Part shown: one piece after another, positions 36,814-46,282 of the stretch | Numbering within the stretch: the first letter of the stretch is position 1 | Layout: every line of letters begins with the position of its first letter | NCBI RefSeq assembly: GCF_003574625.1 | Contig: NZ_QNUJ01000004.1 | Span: 372,001-436,000 of the forward strand | DNA: 64,000 nt | Direction of reading: 5' to 3' | Source: Shinella zoogloeoides | Lineage (GTDB): Bacteria; Pseudomonadota; Alphaproteobacteria; Rhizobiales; Rhizobiaceae | Position numbers and translations under genes: made by a program | The notes under the pieces: model-generated | What the model was told of the DNA's origin: nothing | Databases searched by the model: none | What the model saw: only the letters and a program-made list of their open reading frames with translations

Positions 36814-39093
36814 ATGCGGCAGATGACGGAAGGCGTGAGCCTGCTTTCGGAAGGACAGGAAAACGGGGCGATCGCCGACCGGCGCGCCTCCTTCGCCTTG
36901 CCGGGCCTTCTCCTGGCCGGCGGCGCGCTCGTCGCCGCGACGATCTCGCTGTTCATCCTGCTTGGCCTGACGCCGATCAAGCCGGAAGCCAACGTCGTCA
37001 TCGCCTCGGCGTCGGTCAACGCGCTCTTCGTCGTCGGCCTGATGTTCCTGATCGGCCGCGAGATCCTGCGGCTGCTGCGCGCCCGCAGCCGCGGCCGCGC
37101 CGCCGCGCGGCTTCACGTGCGCATCGTCGCGCTGTTCTCGATCGTGGCGATCACGCCCGCCGTGCTCGTCGCCATCTTCGCGTCCATCACGCTCGATGTC
37201 GGGCTCGACCGGTGGTTTTCCATCCGCACCCAGTCGATCGTCAGCTCGTCGCTGAACGTGGCGCAAGCCTATGTGCTGGAAAATGCCAGCTATCTGCAAG
37301 GCCAGACGGTCTCCATGGCCAACGACCTCGACCGCAACCGCCAACTCTACAGCCTCGACCGCACCGGCTTCATCGAGCTGATGACGCGGCAGGCGCGCGG
37401 GCGCGGGATGCTCGGCGCCTTCCTGATGCGCGCCGACGGATCGACCATCCTGCAGGCCAATATCCAGACCGAAAATCCCTTGCCGCCGATCCCCGAGGAC
37501 GCGCTGAGAGCCTCCGCTGCAGGCCAGCCGACGCTCATCCCGCCGGGCGCGACGAACCTCGTCGGCGCGATCATCAAGCTGGAAAACATACCGGATGCCT
37601 TCCTCTACACGATCCGCACGGTCGATCCCGAGGTGATGCGCTCGATGCGGCTGATGGAGGAGAACACCGCCGAGTACCGCGCACTCGAGGCCGGGCGCAC
37701 GACGCTGCAGATCGCCTTCGGTGTGCTCTATATCGGCTTCGCGCTGATCGTCCTTCTCGCCGCCATCTGGACCGCCATCGCGGTGGCCGACCGTATCGTG
37801 CGGCCGATCCGCCAGCTGATCGGCGCGGCCGACAGCGTCGCCTCCGGCAATCTCGACGTCAGCGTGCCGGTGCGCGTCGCCGATGGCGATGTCGGCAATC
37901 TCTCGCGCACCTTCAACAAGATGATCGCCGAGATTCGTGCCCAGCAGGACCAGATCCTCGACGCGAAGGACGAGGTCGACCATCGCCGGCGCTTCATCGA
38001 GGCGGTGCTGTCGGGCGTGACGGCCGCCGTCATCGGCGTCGAGGGCGACGGCCGCGTGACCATCGCCAATCTTTCCGCGGAAATCCTGCTCGGCCGGCAG
38101 GTGAACGACCTGATCGGCCAGCCGCTTGCCGAGGTGGCGCCGGAGATCGCCGCCGTGCTGGCGGAAGGATCGCACCGCCACCGCAACGATTACCGCCGGC
38201 AGGTCAACATCATGCATGGCGGCAAGGAGCGGACGCTGAACGTGCAGGTGACGCGCGAAGAGGCCAAGGACGCGCAGGAATCCTACGTCGTCACCATCGA
38301 CGACATTACGGACCTCGTCATCGCCCAGCGCTCGACCGCCTGGGCGGATGTCGCGCGCCGCATCGCCCACGAGATCAAGAACCCGCTGACGCCCATCCAG
38401 CTTTCCGCCGAACGCATCCGCCGCCGCTACGGCAAGCAGATCGACCAGGAGGATCGCGCGGTCTTCGACCAGTGTACGGATACTATCGTCCGGCAGGTCG
38501 AGGACATCGGCCGCATGGTGGACGAATTCTCCGCCTTCGCGCGCATGCCGAAGCCGACGAAGGAACGTTCCGACCTGCGCGGCATCCTCAAGGATGCGGT
38601 GTTCCTGCGCGAGATGGGCAACAACCACGTCGCCTTCCACAAGGACCTCGGCGAGGTGCCGCTGACCGGATTGTTCGATGCGCGCATGCTCGGCCAGGCT
38701 TTCGGCAATCTCATCAAGAATGCGGTGGAGGCCATCGAGGCGCTGTCGCCGGATGCCTCGCGCGACGAGCGCAAGATCCTCGTGCGCGCCCGGCCGGACG
38801 ATGCGGGCCGCCGCTTCGTCGTCGACGTCGTCGACAACGGCAAGGGCCTTCCGACCGAGAACCGGCACCGCATTCTCGAACCCTACATGACGATGCGCGA
38901 GAAGGGCACGGGCCTCGGCCTCGCAATCGTCAAGAAGATCATCGAAGACCATGGCGGGCAGCTCGAGCTGCACGATGCGCCTGCGGACTTCGACCACGGC
39001 CACGGGGCCATGATCCGCGTGATCCTGCCCTACGAGGAAACGGTGGCCGCCGATGCGGATAATAAGAGCAAGGAAATGAGCCATGGCGTCTGA
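36814..39093 (+). CDS. ntrY: Membrane sensor kinase NtrY
   Basis: 759 aa. Membrane helices lie near residues 25-110 (LPGLLLAGGALVAATISLFI and others) and one near 305, then a HAMP (RPIRQLIGAADSVASGNLDV), a PAS domain and a kinase with [20 protein letters not shown] and GTGLGLAIVKKIIEDHGG. It senses a signal linked to nitrogen or redox state and pairs with NtrX, whose start overlaps its end by 11 bases. The 192 bases between ntrC and ntrY contain no gene and may hold a promoter. Confidence 0.95.
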   Translation: MRQMTEGVSLLSEGQENGAIADRRASFALPGLLLAGGALVAATISLFILLGLTPIKPEANVVIASASVNALFVVGLMFLIGREILRLLRARSRGRAAARLHVRIVALFSIVAITPAVLVAIFASITLDVGLDRWFSIRTQSIVSSSLNVAQAYVLENASYLQGQTVSMANDLDRNRQLYSLDRTGFIELMTRQARGRGMLGAFLMRADGSTILQANIQTENPLPPIPEDALRASAAGQPTLIPPGATNLVGAIIKLENIPDAFLYTIRTVDPEVMRSMRLMEENTAEYRALEAGRTTLQIAFGVLYIGFALIVLLAAIWTAIAVADRIVRPIRQLIGAADSVASGNLDVSVPVRVADGDVGNLSRTFNKMIAEIRAQQDQILDAKDEVDHRRRFIEAVLSGVTAAVIGVEGDGRVTIANLSAEILLGRQVNDLIGQPLAEVAPEIAAVLAEGSHRHRNDYRRQVNIMHGGKERTLNVQVTREEAKDAQESYVVTIDDITDLVIAQRSTAWADVARRIAHEIKNPLTPIQLSAERIRRRYGKQIDQEDRAVFDQCTDTIVRQVEDIGRMVDEFSAFARMPKPTKERSDLRGILKDAVFLREMGNNHVAFHKDLGEVPLTGLFDARMLGQAFGNLIKNAVEAIEALSPDASRDERKILVRARPDDAGRRFVVDVVDNGKGLPTENRHRILEPYMTMREKGTGLGLAIVKKIIEDHGGQLELHDAPADFDHGHGAMIRVILPYEETVAADADNKSKEMSHGV

Positions 39094-40447
39094 TATTCTC
39101 GTAGTGGACGACGAAGAGGACATCCGCGAGATCGTCTCCGGCATTCTTTCGGACGAGGGGCACGAGACGCGTACCGCTTTCGACAGCGACAGCGCGCTTG
39201 CCGCCATCAGCGACCGCGTGCCACGCCTTGTCTTCCTCGACATCTGGATGCAGGGCAGCAAGCTCGACGGCCTCGCGCTGCTCGACGAGATCAAGAGCCG
39301 TCATCCGGACCTGCCGGTGGTGATGATCTCCGGTCACGGCAATATCGAGACGGCCGTTTCGGCGATCCGCCGCGGCGCCTACGATTTCATCGAGAAGCCC
39401 TTCAAGGCAGACCGGCTGATCCTGATCGCCGAGCGGGCGCTGGAGAATTCCAAGCTGCGCCGCGAGGTGACGGAACTGAAGAAGCGCTCCGGCGATCCGG
39501 CCGAGCTGATCGGCACCTCTGTCGCCGTCTCGCAGCTTCGCCAGAATATCGAGAAGGTTTCCCCGACCAACAGCCGCATCATGATCCTTGGCCCCTCCGG
39601 CTCCGGCAAGGAGCTGGTGGCGCGCATGATCCACCGCAAGTCGAGCCGTGCGAACGGCCCGTTCGTCGTATTGAACGCGGCGGCCATCACGCCGGAACGC
39701 ATGGAGATCGCGCTGTTCGGCACGGAGGGCACGCCCGGCCAGCCGCGCCGCACCGGCGCGCTGGAGGAGGCCCATGGCGGCATCCTCTATCTCGACGAAA
39801 TCGGCGAGATGCCGCGTGAGACGCAGAACAAGATCCTGCGCGTGCTCGTCGACCAGCAATTCGAGCGCGTCGGCGGCTCCAAGCGGGTCAAGGTGGATGT
39901 GCGCATCATCTCCTCCACGGCCTACAATCTCGAAAGCCTGATCGCCGAGGGCGGCTTCCGGGAAGACCTCTACCATCGCCTCGCGGTGGTGCCGGTGCGC
40001 GTGCCGCCGCTTGCCGAGCGGCGTGAGGACATTCCCTTCCTCGTCGACATGTTCATGCGCCAGGTCAGCGAGCAGGCCGGCATCCGCGCGCGCAAGATCG
40101 GCGACGACGCGCTGGCCGTGCTCCAGGCGCACGACTGGCCGGGCAATATCCGCCAGCTCCGCAACAATATCGAGCGCCTGATGATCCTCGCCCGCAGCGA
40201 CGGTCCCGATACGCCGATCACCGCCGACATGCTGCCGACGGAAGTGGGCGACATGCTGCCGAAGATATCGACCCAGGGCGACCAGCACATCATGACGCTG
40301 CCGTTGCGCGAGGCGCGCGAAATGTTCGAGCGGGACTATCTCATCGCCCAGATCAACCGTTTCGGCGGCAACATCTCCCGCACAGCCGAATTCGTCGGCA
40401 TGGAACGCTCCGCGCTCCATCGCAAACTGAAGTCGCTTGGCGTATAA
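39083..40447 (+). CDS. ntrX: Response regulator NtrX
   Basis: 454 aa. Receiver Asp in LVFLDIWMQGSKLDG; AAA+ domain with LGPSGSGKELVARMI and YLDEIGEMPRETQNK; C-terminal helix-turn-helix GGNISRTAEFVGMERSALHR. Where NtrC has GAFTGA, this protein reads FGTEGTPGQPRRTGALEE: the sigma-54 contact loop is missing, as in other alphaproteobacterial NtrX proteins. It probably does not drive sigma-54 promoters in the classical way. Confidence 0.95.
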   Translation: MASDILVVDDEEDIREIVSGILSDEGHETRTAFDSDSALAAISDRVPRLVFLDIWMQGSKLDGLALLDEIKSRHPDLPVVMISGHGNIETAVSAIRRGAYDFIEKPFKADRLILIAERALENSKLRREVTELKKRSGDPAELIGTSVAVSQLRQNIEKVSPTNSRIMILGPSGSGKELVARMIHRKSSRANGPFVVLNAAAITPERMEIALFGTEGTPGQPRRTGALEEAHGGILYLDEIGEMPRETQNKILRVLVDQQFERVGGSKRVKVDVRIISSTAYNLESLIAEGGFREDLYHRLAVVPVRVPPLAERREDIPFLVDMFMRQVSEQAGIRARKIGDDALAVLQAHDWPGNIRQLRNNIERLMILARSDGPDTPITADMLPTEVGDMLPKISTQGDQHIMTLPLREAREMFERDYLIAQINRFGGNISRTAEFVGMERSALHRKLKSLGV

Positions 40448-40477
40448 GGCCCTCGGGGATTTGAGGGATTCGACGTC

Positions 40478-41854
40478 ATGAAGGTCATCATCTGCGGCGC
40501 CGGACGCGTCGGCTACGGTATCGCAGAACGGTTGTCCGAAGAGGGTAACGACGTCTCGGTGATCGACAATCAGCCCTCGCTGATAGCGGCCATCACCGAG
40601 ACGCTCGACGTCAGCGGCGTCGTCGGCCACGGCGCGCATCCCGAGGTGCTGGCAAAGGCCGGCGCCGACCAGGCGGACATGATCATCGCCGTCACGCTGT
40701 TCGACGAGATCAACATGGTCGCCTGCCAGGTGGCGCATTCGCTCTTCAACGTGCCGACCAAGATCGCCCGCATCCGCTCGCAGAACTATCTCGCGCCGGA
40801 ATATTCCGATCTCTTCTCGCGCGAGAACATGCCCATCGACGTCACCATCTCGCCGGAGGTGGAGGTGGGCAAGATGGTGCTGCGGCGCATCTCCTTCCCC
40901 GGCGCGACGGATGTCGTTCGCTTTGCCGATGATCGCATCGTCATGGTGGCGATCGAGTGCATGGAGGATTGTCCGGTCGTCGAGACGCCGCTGAAGCAAT
41001 TGAGCGAGCTCTTCCCGGACCTCAACGCCACCGTCACCGGCATCTATTCCAACGGCAGGCTCTTCGTTCCCAATTCCTCCGACCAGCTCCATTCCGGCGA
41101 TCTCGCCTATGTCGTCTGCGACAAGGGCCATGTGCGGCGCACGCTCGCGCTCTTCGGCCACGAGGAGCAGGAGGCGGCCCGCATCGTCATCGCGGGCGGC
41201 GGCAATATCGGCTATTTCGTCGCCAAGGCCATCGAGGACTACCAGCCGAAGACGCGGCTCAAGATCATCGAGAGCGACCGCGAGCGTGCCGTGGCGGTTG
41301 CCGACAAGCTGCGCAATGCCGTCGTGCTGCATGGCTCCGCGCTCGACCAGCGGATGCTGCTGCAAGCCGATATCCAGGATGCGGACCTGATCGTCGCGCT
41401 CACCAACAACGACCAGATCAACATTCTCGGCAGCGTCATGGCCAAGCGCCTCGGCTGCAAGCAGAACCTCGTGCTGATCAACGATCCGGCCTATGAGGAT
41501 TTCACCAAGACCCTCGGCATCGACGCGCATATCAATCCGCGCGCCGTCACGATCTCCGGTATCCTGCAACATGTCCGCAAGGGTCGCATCCGCGCGGTCT
41601 ACGCGGTGCAGAAGGGCTCGGCCGAGGTGATCGAGGCCGAGGCGCTGGAGACGTCGCCGCTCGTCGGCCGCCCGCTGCGCGAGATCGAGCTGCCGCCGGG
41701 CATCCGCATCGGCGCGGTCTATCGCGACCAGACGGTGATCCGGCCGGATGGCAACACCAAGATCAAAGCGAAGGACCGGGTCGTGCTCTTCGCCGCGGCG
41801 GCGGCCGTGCGCCATGTCGAGCAGCTCTTCCGCGTCAGCATCCAGTATTTCTAG
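40478..41854 (+). CDS. trkA: Trk potassium uptake regulatory protein TrkA
   Basis: 458 aa with two RCK halves, each a Rossmann NAD site: MKVIICGAGRVGYGIAERLS at the start and IVIAGGGNIGYFVAKAIEDY near residue 230, each followed by a TrkA-C domain. It gates the membrane K+ channel TrkH/TrkG encoded elsewhere. It stands 30 bases after ntrX in the order usual for Rhizobiales. Confidence 0.95.
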   Translation: MKVIICGAGRVGYGIAERLSEEGNDVSVIDNQPSLIAAITETLDVSGVVGHGAHPEVLAKAGADQADMIIAVTLFDEINMVACQVAHSLFNVPTKIARIRSQNYLAPEYSDLFSRENMPIDVTISPEVEVGKMVLRRISFPGATDVVRFADDRIVMVAIECMEDCPVVETPLKQLSELFPDLNATVTGIYSNGRLFVPNSSDQLHSGDLAYVVCDKGHVRRTLALFGHEEQEAARIVIAGGGNIGYFVAKAIEDYQPKTRLKIIESDRERAVAVADKLRNAVVLHGSALDQRMLLQADIQDADLIVALTNNDQINILGSVMAKRLGCKQNLVLINDPAYEDFTKTLGIDAHINPRAVTISGILQHVRKGRIRAVYAVQKGSAEVIEAEALETSPLVGRPLREIELPPGIRIGAVYRDQTVIRPDGNTKIKAKDRVVLFAAAAAVRHVEQLFRVSIQYF

Positions 41855-41862
41855 GATTTCCC

Positions 41863-42726
41863 ATGCCCCGTTTCGCCTATGTCAACGGCCGCTACGTTCG
41901 CCATGCCGATGCCGCCGTGCATATCGACGACCGCGGCTTCCTCTTCGCCGATGCGGTCTACGAGGTCTGCCAGATCCGGCACGGCTTCATCGTGGACCTG
42001 ACGCGCCATCTCGACCGGCTCGACCGCTCGCTGGGCGAAATCCTCATCCGCCCGCCGATGCCCCGCGCCGCGCTGGTCGGAATCATGAAGGAAGTGCTTC
42101 GCCGCAACCGCGTGACCGACGGCATGGTCTATCTCCAGGTGACGCGCGGCACGGCCCGCCGTGACCATGTCTTTCCGTCGCCGGAGGTGCGGGCCTCGCT
42201 CGTCGTCACCGCGAAAGCCCTGAGCGCAGCGGCAGGCGCCGAGAAATATGCGGCCGGCATCAAGGCGGTGACCGTTCCGGACAATCGCTGGGAGCGGGTG
42301 GACATCAAGACGGTCGGCCTGCTGCCGAACGTGCTTGCCCGCCAGCAGGCGAAGGAGGCGGGCGCGCAGGAAGCGATCTTCGTCGATGCCGAGGGCAATG
42401 TGACGGAGGGCGGCGCGACGAACCTGTGGATCGTCGACAAGGCGGGCCGGCTCGTGACGCGCCCGGCCGACCGCGCGATCCTGCGCGGCATCACCCGCAC
42501 GACGCTGATCGACGTCGCCGCAAAGCTCGGCATTGCGGTGGAGGAGCGGCGCTTTTCCGTCGCGGAAATGCTGGAAGCGCGGGAAGTCTTCGTCACCGGC
42601 GCGACGACGATCTGCCTGCCGGTCGTCTCCATCGACGGCCACGCCATCGCCAATGGCCATCCCGGCCTGACCGCGCAGAAACTTCGGGACGCTTTTTTCG
42701 CCGTTGCGGAGAAGACCGCGATTTGA
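41863..42726 (+). CDS. dat: D-amino-acid transaminase (class IV aminotransferase)
   Basis: 287 aa. A class-IV PLP fold: [20 protein letters not shown] (start), the Schiff-base lysine in [12 protein letters not shown], and [20 protein letters not shown]. The arrangement suits D-alanine transaminase making D-glutamate or D-alanine for cell wall; branched-chain activity cannot be excluded by eye. It is 8 bases after trkA and precedes hfq. Confidence 0.88.
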   Translation: MPRFAYVNGRYVRHADAAVHIDDRGFLFADAVYEVCQIRHGFIVDLTRHLDRLDRSLGEILIRPPMPRAALVGIMKEVLRRNRVTDGMVYLQVTRGTARRDHVFPSPEVRASLVVTAKALSAAAGAEKYAAGIKAVTVPDNRWERVDIKTVGLLPNVLARQQAKEAGAQEAIFVDAEGNVTEGGATNLWIVDKAGRLVTRPADRAILRGITRTTLIDVAAKLGIAVEERRFSVAEMLEAREVFVTGATTICLPVVSIDGHAIANGHPGLTAQKLRDAFFAVAEKTAI

Positions 42727-42824
42727 TACCAAACCCGACGGTCCGGGAGTTTCTTCCGGGCCTGGGGACATTTATTTTCAGTCAATCCGGTCTTGAGGGC
42801 CGGCAATCAGAAAGAAGCGGCGCC

Positions 42825-43067
42825 ATGGCGGAACGTTCTCAGAACCTTCAGGATCTCTTCCTTAATACCGTTCGCAAGCAAAAGATTTCCCTGACGATCT
42901 TCCTCATCAACGGGGTCAAGCTGACCGGGGTTGTCACCTCCTTCGACAACTTCTGTGTGCTGCTTCGTCGCGACGGCCACTCGCAGCTCGTCTACAAGCA
43001 CGCGATCTCCACCATCATGCCCGGCCAGCCGCTGCAGATGTTCGAGACCGAGGAAAGCGGCTCCTGA
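42825..43067 (+). CDS. hfq: RNA chaperone Hfq
   Basis: 80 aa, normal for Alphaproteobacteria. Sm1 motif [20 protein letters not shown] and Sm2 motif [10 protein letters not shown] are intact; [15 protein letters not shown] is the RNA-binding first helix. It binds small RNAs and mRNAs as a hexamer. AAAGAAGCGGCGCC precedes the ATG. It is followed by hflX in the usual hfq-hflX pair. Confidence 0.98.
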   Translation: MAERSQNLQDLFLNTVRKQKISLTIFLINGVKLTGVVTSFDNFCVLLRRDGHSQLVYKHAISTIMPGQPLQMFETEESGS

Positions 43068-43144
43068 CAGGACCCAAGAACATTAGCAAATCCGATACAA
43101 GCAAGGACTCCATCGTCCCGGAAGCCGAAAAGCACCGGGACGAC

Positions 43145-44470
43145 ATGCGTGCCGTCGTCATCGTGCCGGTGCTGAAGGCCGCGCGGGCCAAGCCCGATCC
43201 GGCAGCCCCCGCGCCGCGGTCCGACGAGGCGCGTCTGGAAGAGGCGATCGGCCTTGCCCGCGCCATCGACCTTACCGTCGCCTTCTCGGCCATCGTGCCC
43301 GTCAGCCAGCCGAAGCCCGGCACGCTGCTCGGCAGCGGCAAGATCGAGGAGATCAAGGCGGCGCTCGACGAGCACGATGCCGGCCTCGTCATCGTCGACC
43401 ATCCCCTGACGCCCGTGCAGCAGCGCAATCTCGAGAAGGAATGGAACGCCAAGGTCATCGACCGAACCGGCCTCATTCTCGAAATCTTCGGCCGCCGGGC
43501 CTCCACCAAGGAAGGCACGCTTCAGGTCGAGCTCGCCCATCTCAACTACCAGCGCGGTCGTCTCGTGCGGAGCTGGACCCACCTCGAGCGCCAGCGCGGC
43601 GGCGCGGGCTTCATGGGCGGCCCGGGCGAAACGCAGATCGAGGCCGACCGCCGCCTCTTGCAGGACAAGATCGTCAAGCTGGAGCGCGAGCTGGAGCAGG
43701 TGCGCCGCACCCGCCAGCTTCACCGCTCCAAGCGCAAGAAGGTGCCGCATCCCATCGTCGCGCTCGTCGGCTATACCAATGCCGGCAAGTCGACGCTGTT
43801 CAACCGCATCACCGGGGCAGGGGTGCTGGCCGAGGACATGCTCTTCGCCACGCTCGACCCGACCCTGCGCCGCATGAAGCTGCCGCAGGGCCGTACCGTC
43901 ATCCTCTCCGATACGGTGGGCTTCATCTCCGACCTGCCGACCCACCTCGTCGCCGCCTTCCGCGCGACGCTGGAAGAGGTGCTGGAGGCGGACCTGATCC
44001 TGCATGTGCGCGACATGTCCGACCCGGACAACGGCGCGCAGTCGTCCGACGTGCTGCGCATTCTCGCCGATCTCGGCATCGACGAGAAGGACGGCGCGGA
44101 ACGCATCCTCGAAGTCTGGAACAAGATCGACCGGCTGGAGCCGGAGGCGCGCGAGGCGCTGGTGCAGAAGGCGGGAAGCCAGCCCAACGTCATCGCCGTA
44201 TCGGCGATTTCCGGCGAGGGCGTCGACAGGCTGCTGGCAGAGATCAACCAGCGCCTTTCCGGCGTGCTGGTCGATCGGGACGTCGTCGTGCCCGTGATGC
44301 AGTTGCAGCTTCTGCCGTGGATCTACGACCATTCCATCGTCGATGCCCGCGAGGACCTCGAGGACGGCAATGTGCGGCTGGAACTGCGGCTGACGGAAAC
44401 AGAAGCCGCGGAGCTCGACCGCCGGCTTGGTATCGGCGGCAAGCCGGTGCGGGAAGATTGGGAGCGCTGA
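43145..44470 (+). CDS. hflX: GTPase HflX
   Basis: 441 aa from the ATG used. The N-terminal HflX domain (LLGSGKIEEIKAALDEHDAG and a QRNLEKEWNAKVIDR motif) is followed by a GTPase domain with GYTNAGKSTLFNRITG (G1) and DTVGFISDLP (G3). It splits stalled ribosomes. The frame stays open about 20 codons upstream to the hfq stop without a standard start codon, so the ATG at 43145 is the best choice. Confidence 0.95.
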   Translation: MRAVVIVPVLKAARAKPDPAAPAPRSDEARLEEAIGLARAIDLTVAFSAIVPVSQPKPGTLLGSGKIEEIKAALDEHDAGLVIVDHPLTPVQQRNLEKEWNAKVIDRTGLILEIFGRRASTKEGTLQVELAHLNYQRGRLVRSWTHLERQRGGAGFMGGPGETQIEADRRLLQDKIVKLERELEQVRRTRQLHRSKRKKVPHPIVALVGYTNAGKSTLFNRITGAGVLAEDMLFATLDPTLRRMKLPQGRTVILSDTVGFISDLPTHLVAAFRATLEEVLEADLILHVRDMSDPDNGAQSSDVLRILADLGIDEKDGAERILEVWNKIDRLEPEAREALVQKAGSQPNVIAVSAISGEGVDRLLAEINQRLSGVLVDRDVVVPVMQLQLLPWIYDHSIVDAREDLEDGNVRLELRLTETEAAELDRRLGIGGKPVREDWER

Positions 44471-44482
44471 GAACAACGTCTC

Positions 44483-44643
44483 GGCCCCTCATCCCGCTGC
44501 CGCGACCTTCTTCCCGCAAGCGGGGAGAAGGGAGATGTGGAGAGGTCCCGTTCTCTTGTTGGCGCCGATAGTTCGGGAAACCGGACCGGCATAGGCCTTC
44601 GCCCCGCTTGCGGGGAGAAGGTGCCGGCAGGCGGATGAGGGGC
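44483..44643. repeat. RIME-like intergenic palindromic repeat
   Basis: Outer ends CCCCTCATCC and GGATGAGGGG are inverted. Two inner palindromes built on CCGCAAGCGGGGAGAAGG and CCCCGCTTGCGGGGAGAAGG lie between them. This two-palindrome plan matches RIME elements dispersed between genes of Rhizobium, Sinorhizobium and Agrobacterium. It fills almost the whole gap between the converging hflX and mazG genes and may end transcription both ways. Confidence 0.75.
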
Positions 44644-44652
44644 GGCCCCGGC

Positions 44653-45489
44653 CTACTTCGCCAACTGCCGCTCGATCCCCTTCGCCGCCTGCCACAGCTC
44701 TTCCATCCGCTCCAGCGTCGCCTCTTCGAGGCTTTCCCCATTGGCCGCAAGGCTGTCCTCGATATGCGAGAACCGGTTGCGGAACTTGGTGTTGGTGCCA
44801 CGCAGCGCCATTTCCGGGTCGGCGCCGACATGGCGGCCGATATTGACCAGGGCGAAGATCAGGTCGCCGAGCTCGTCGGCAACGGCTTTCTTGTCGTCGT
44901 CGCGAAGGGCCTCGCGCAATTCGCCGATCTCCTCCTCGATCTTGTCGAGGATCGGCGCGGGCTTCGACCAGTCGAAGCCGACCTTCGCCGCGCGCTCCTG
45001 GAGCTTCAGCGCCTCGACGAGCGCCGGGAACGAGCGCTGCACCGAGCCGAGATGGCCGCGCAGCGGATCCTCCGGCAGGCCACGCTTGGCGCGGCGCTCC
45101 TTGCGCTCGCGCTTCTCCGTCTGCTTGATCTCGTCCCATTGCAGCTTCACCGCTTCGGGCGTGTCGGCATCCGAGCGGGCGAAGACATGCGGATGGCGGC
45201 GGATCATCTTGCGGGTCACGGCCTCGACCACGCTGCCGAAATCGAATTCGCCGCGCTCCTCGGCCATACGCGCATGGAAAACCACCTGCAGGAGGAGGTC
45301 GCCCAGCTCCTCGCAGAGGTCGTCCATGTCGTTCCGCTCGATGGCGTCGGCGACCTCGTAGGCTTCCTCGATCGTGTAGGGCTTGATCGTCTCGAAGGTC
45401 TGGACGACGTCCCAGGGGCAGCCGGTCTCGGGCTGGCGCAGGGCGGCCATGATTTCGATCAGGCGGTCGATGTCGCGGCTCGGCTGCAT
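44653..45489 (-). CDS. mazG: Nucleoside triphosphate pyrophosphohydrolase MazG
   Basis: 278 aa, the two-domain form. The first domain has CPWDVVQTFETIKPYTIEEA and ELGDLLLQVVFHA with the metal-binding ExxE/ExxD set. The second repeats it with EEEIGELREAL and DELGDLIFALVN. It removes non-canonical or excess NTPs. The ATG at 45489 is used; sequence upstream is open but non-coding in appearance. It is 8 bases from the deaminase gene on the same strand. Confidence 0.93.
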   Translation of the reverse strand: MQPSRDIDRLIEIMAALRQPETGCPWDVVQTFETIKPYTIEEAYEVADAIERNDMDDLCEELGDLLLQVVFHARMAEERGEFDFGSVVEAVTRKMIRRHPHVFARSDADTPEAVKLQWDEIKQTEKRERKERRAKRGLPEDPLRGHLGSVQRSFPALVEALKLQERAAKVGFDWSKPAPILDKIEEEIGELREALRDDDKKAVADELGDLIFALVNIGRHVGADPEMALRGTNTKFRNRFSHIEDSLAANGESLEEATLERMEELWQAAKGIERQLAK

Positions 45490-45497
45490 GGCGGCCC

Positions 45498-46085
45498 TCA
45501 GTTCAGCGGAATGGTGTTGCCGGCCTTGCCGGACTGGTAGCACTCGGAAAGCGCGTCATAGGCGGCGCGGATCTCGGCGTCCTGCCTCTTGAGATCGGCT
45601 TTTGCCGCTTCGTCGGAGGTGGCGATGAGATCGGCGATGGCGGCGGAATGCCAGAAGGCGTTGGTTTTCGCATAGCCGCCGGGATCGAGCCGGAAGACCT
45701 CCTTGAGGATGCGCAGGTCATGCGGGATCGCGAAGCTGTCGCGCGAATCCTCGTGGCTGAAGAAATAGTAGAAATTGTCGAAGCCGGCCCAGGTGATGGC
45801 CGAAAGGCACATGGAGCAGGGCTCGTGCGTCGAGAGGAAGACGTAGTCCTTCGTGTCCGGCTTTTCGACGCGCTCGTAAAGGCGCTTCAGCGTGTGCACT
45901 TCGCCGTGCCAGAGCGGATTTTCCGTCTCGTTGTTCGTTTCGGCGATGACCAGCGAGAGATCGGATTTGCGCAGGACCGCCGCGCCGAACACCTTGTTGC
46001 CGGCGCGAACGCCCTCGTGCGTCAGCGGCAGGATGTCGAATTCTATGACGTCGAGGAGGCGCTTTACGAGCGTAGCCTGATCCAT
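45498..46085 (-). CDS. Cytidine/deoxycytidylate-type nucleoside deaminase
   Basis: 195 aa. Zinc site: HGEVHTLKRLYE (HxE with catalytic Glu) and THEPCSMCLSAI (PCxxC). The spacing is that of the deoxycytidylate/guanine deaminase superfamily, but the C-terminal half (FYYFFSHEDSRDSFAIPHDL) does not match tRNA adenosine deaminase. The substrate is unknown. It shares the strand with mazG, which also cleans nucleotide pools. Confidence 0.8.
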   Translation of the reverse strand: MDQATLVKRLLDVIEFDILPLTHEGVRAGNKVFGAAVLRKSDLSLVIAETNNETENPLWHGEVHTLKRLYERVEKPDTKDYVFLSTHEPCSMCLSAITWAGFDNFYYFFSHEDSRDSFAIPHDLRILKEVFRLDPGGYAKTNAFWHSAAIADLIATSDEAAKADLKRQDAEIRAAYDALSECYQSGKAGNTIPLN

Positions 46086-46282
46086 GATGGGAATCCCGAT
46101 TGGCTTTTCCCGGCATCCTTAGCGGTCGCGAGCGCGGGCAGGCAAGGGCGGCCGGTGACTTATGCTCAAAATGCGAGGCCTATGAGCAAAACAATACGCC
46201 CCTCCAAGGCCATTGGAATTTCTGTTTCTTTTGTTGCTGGCCGATTTTCGCGATATTGCGCACACTTCAACCGGACCCGACC

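Noticed and set aside
39083-40447. Loss of GAFTGA in NtrX as a mutation
   Set aside because: The same change is typical of alphaproteobacterial NtrX, so it is a family trait.
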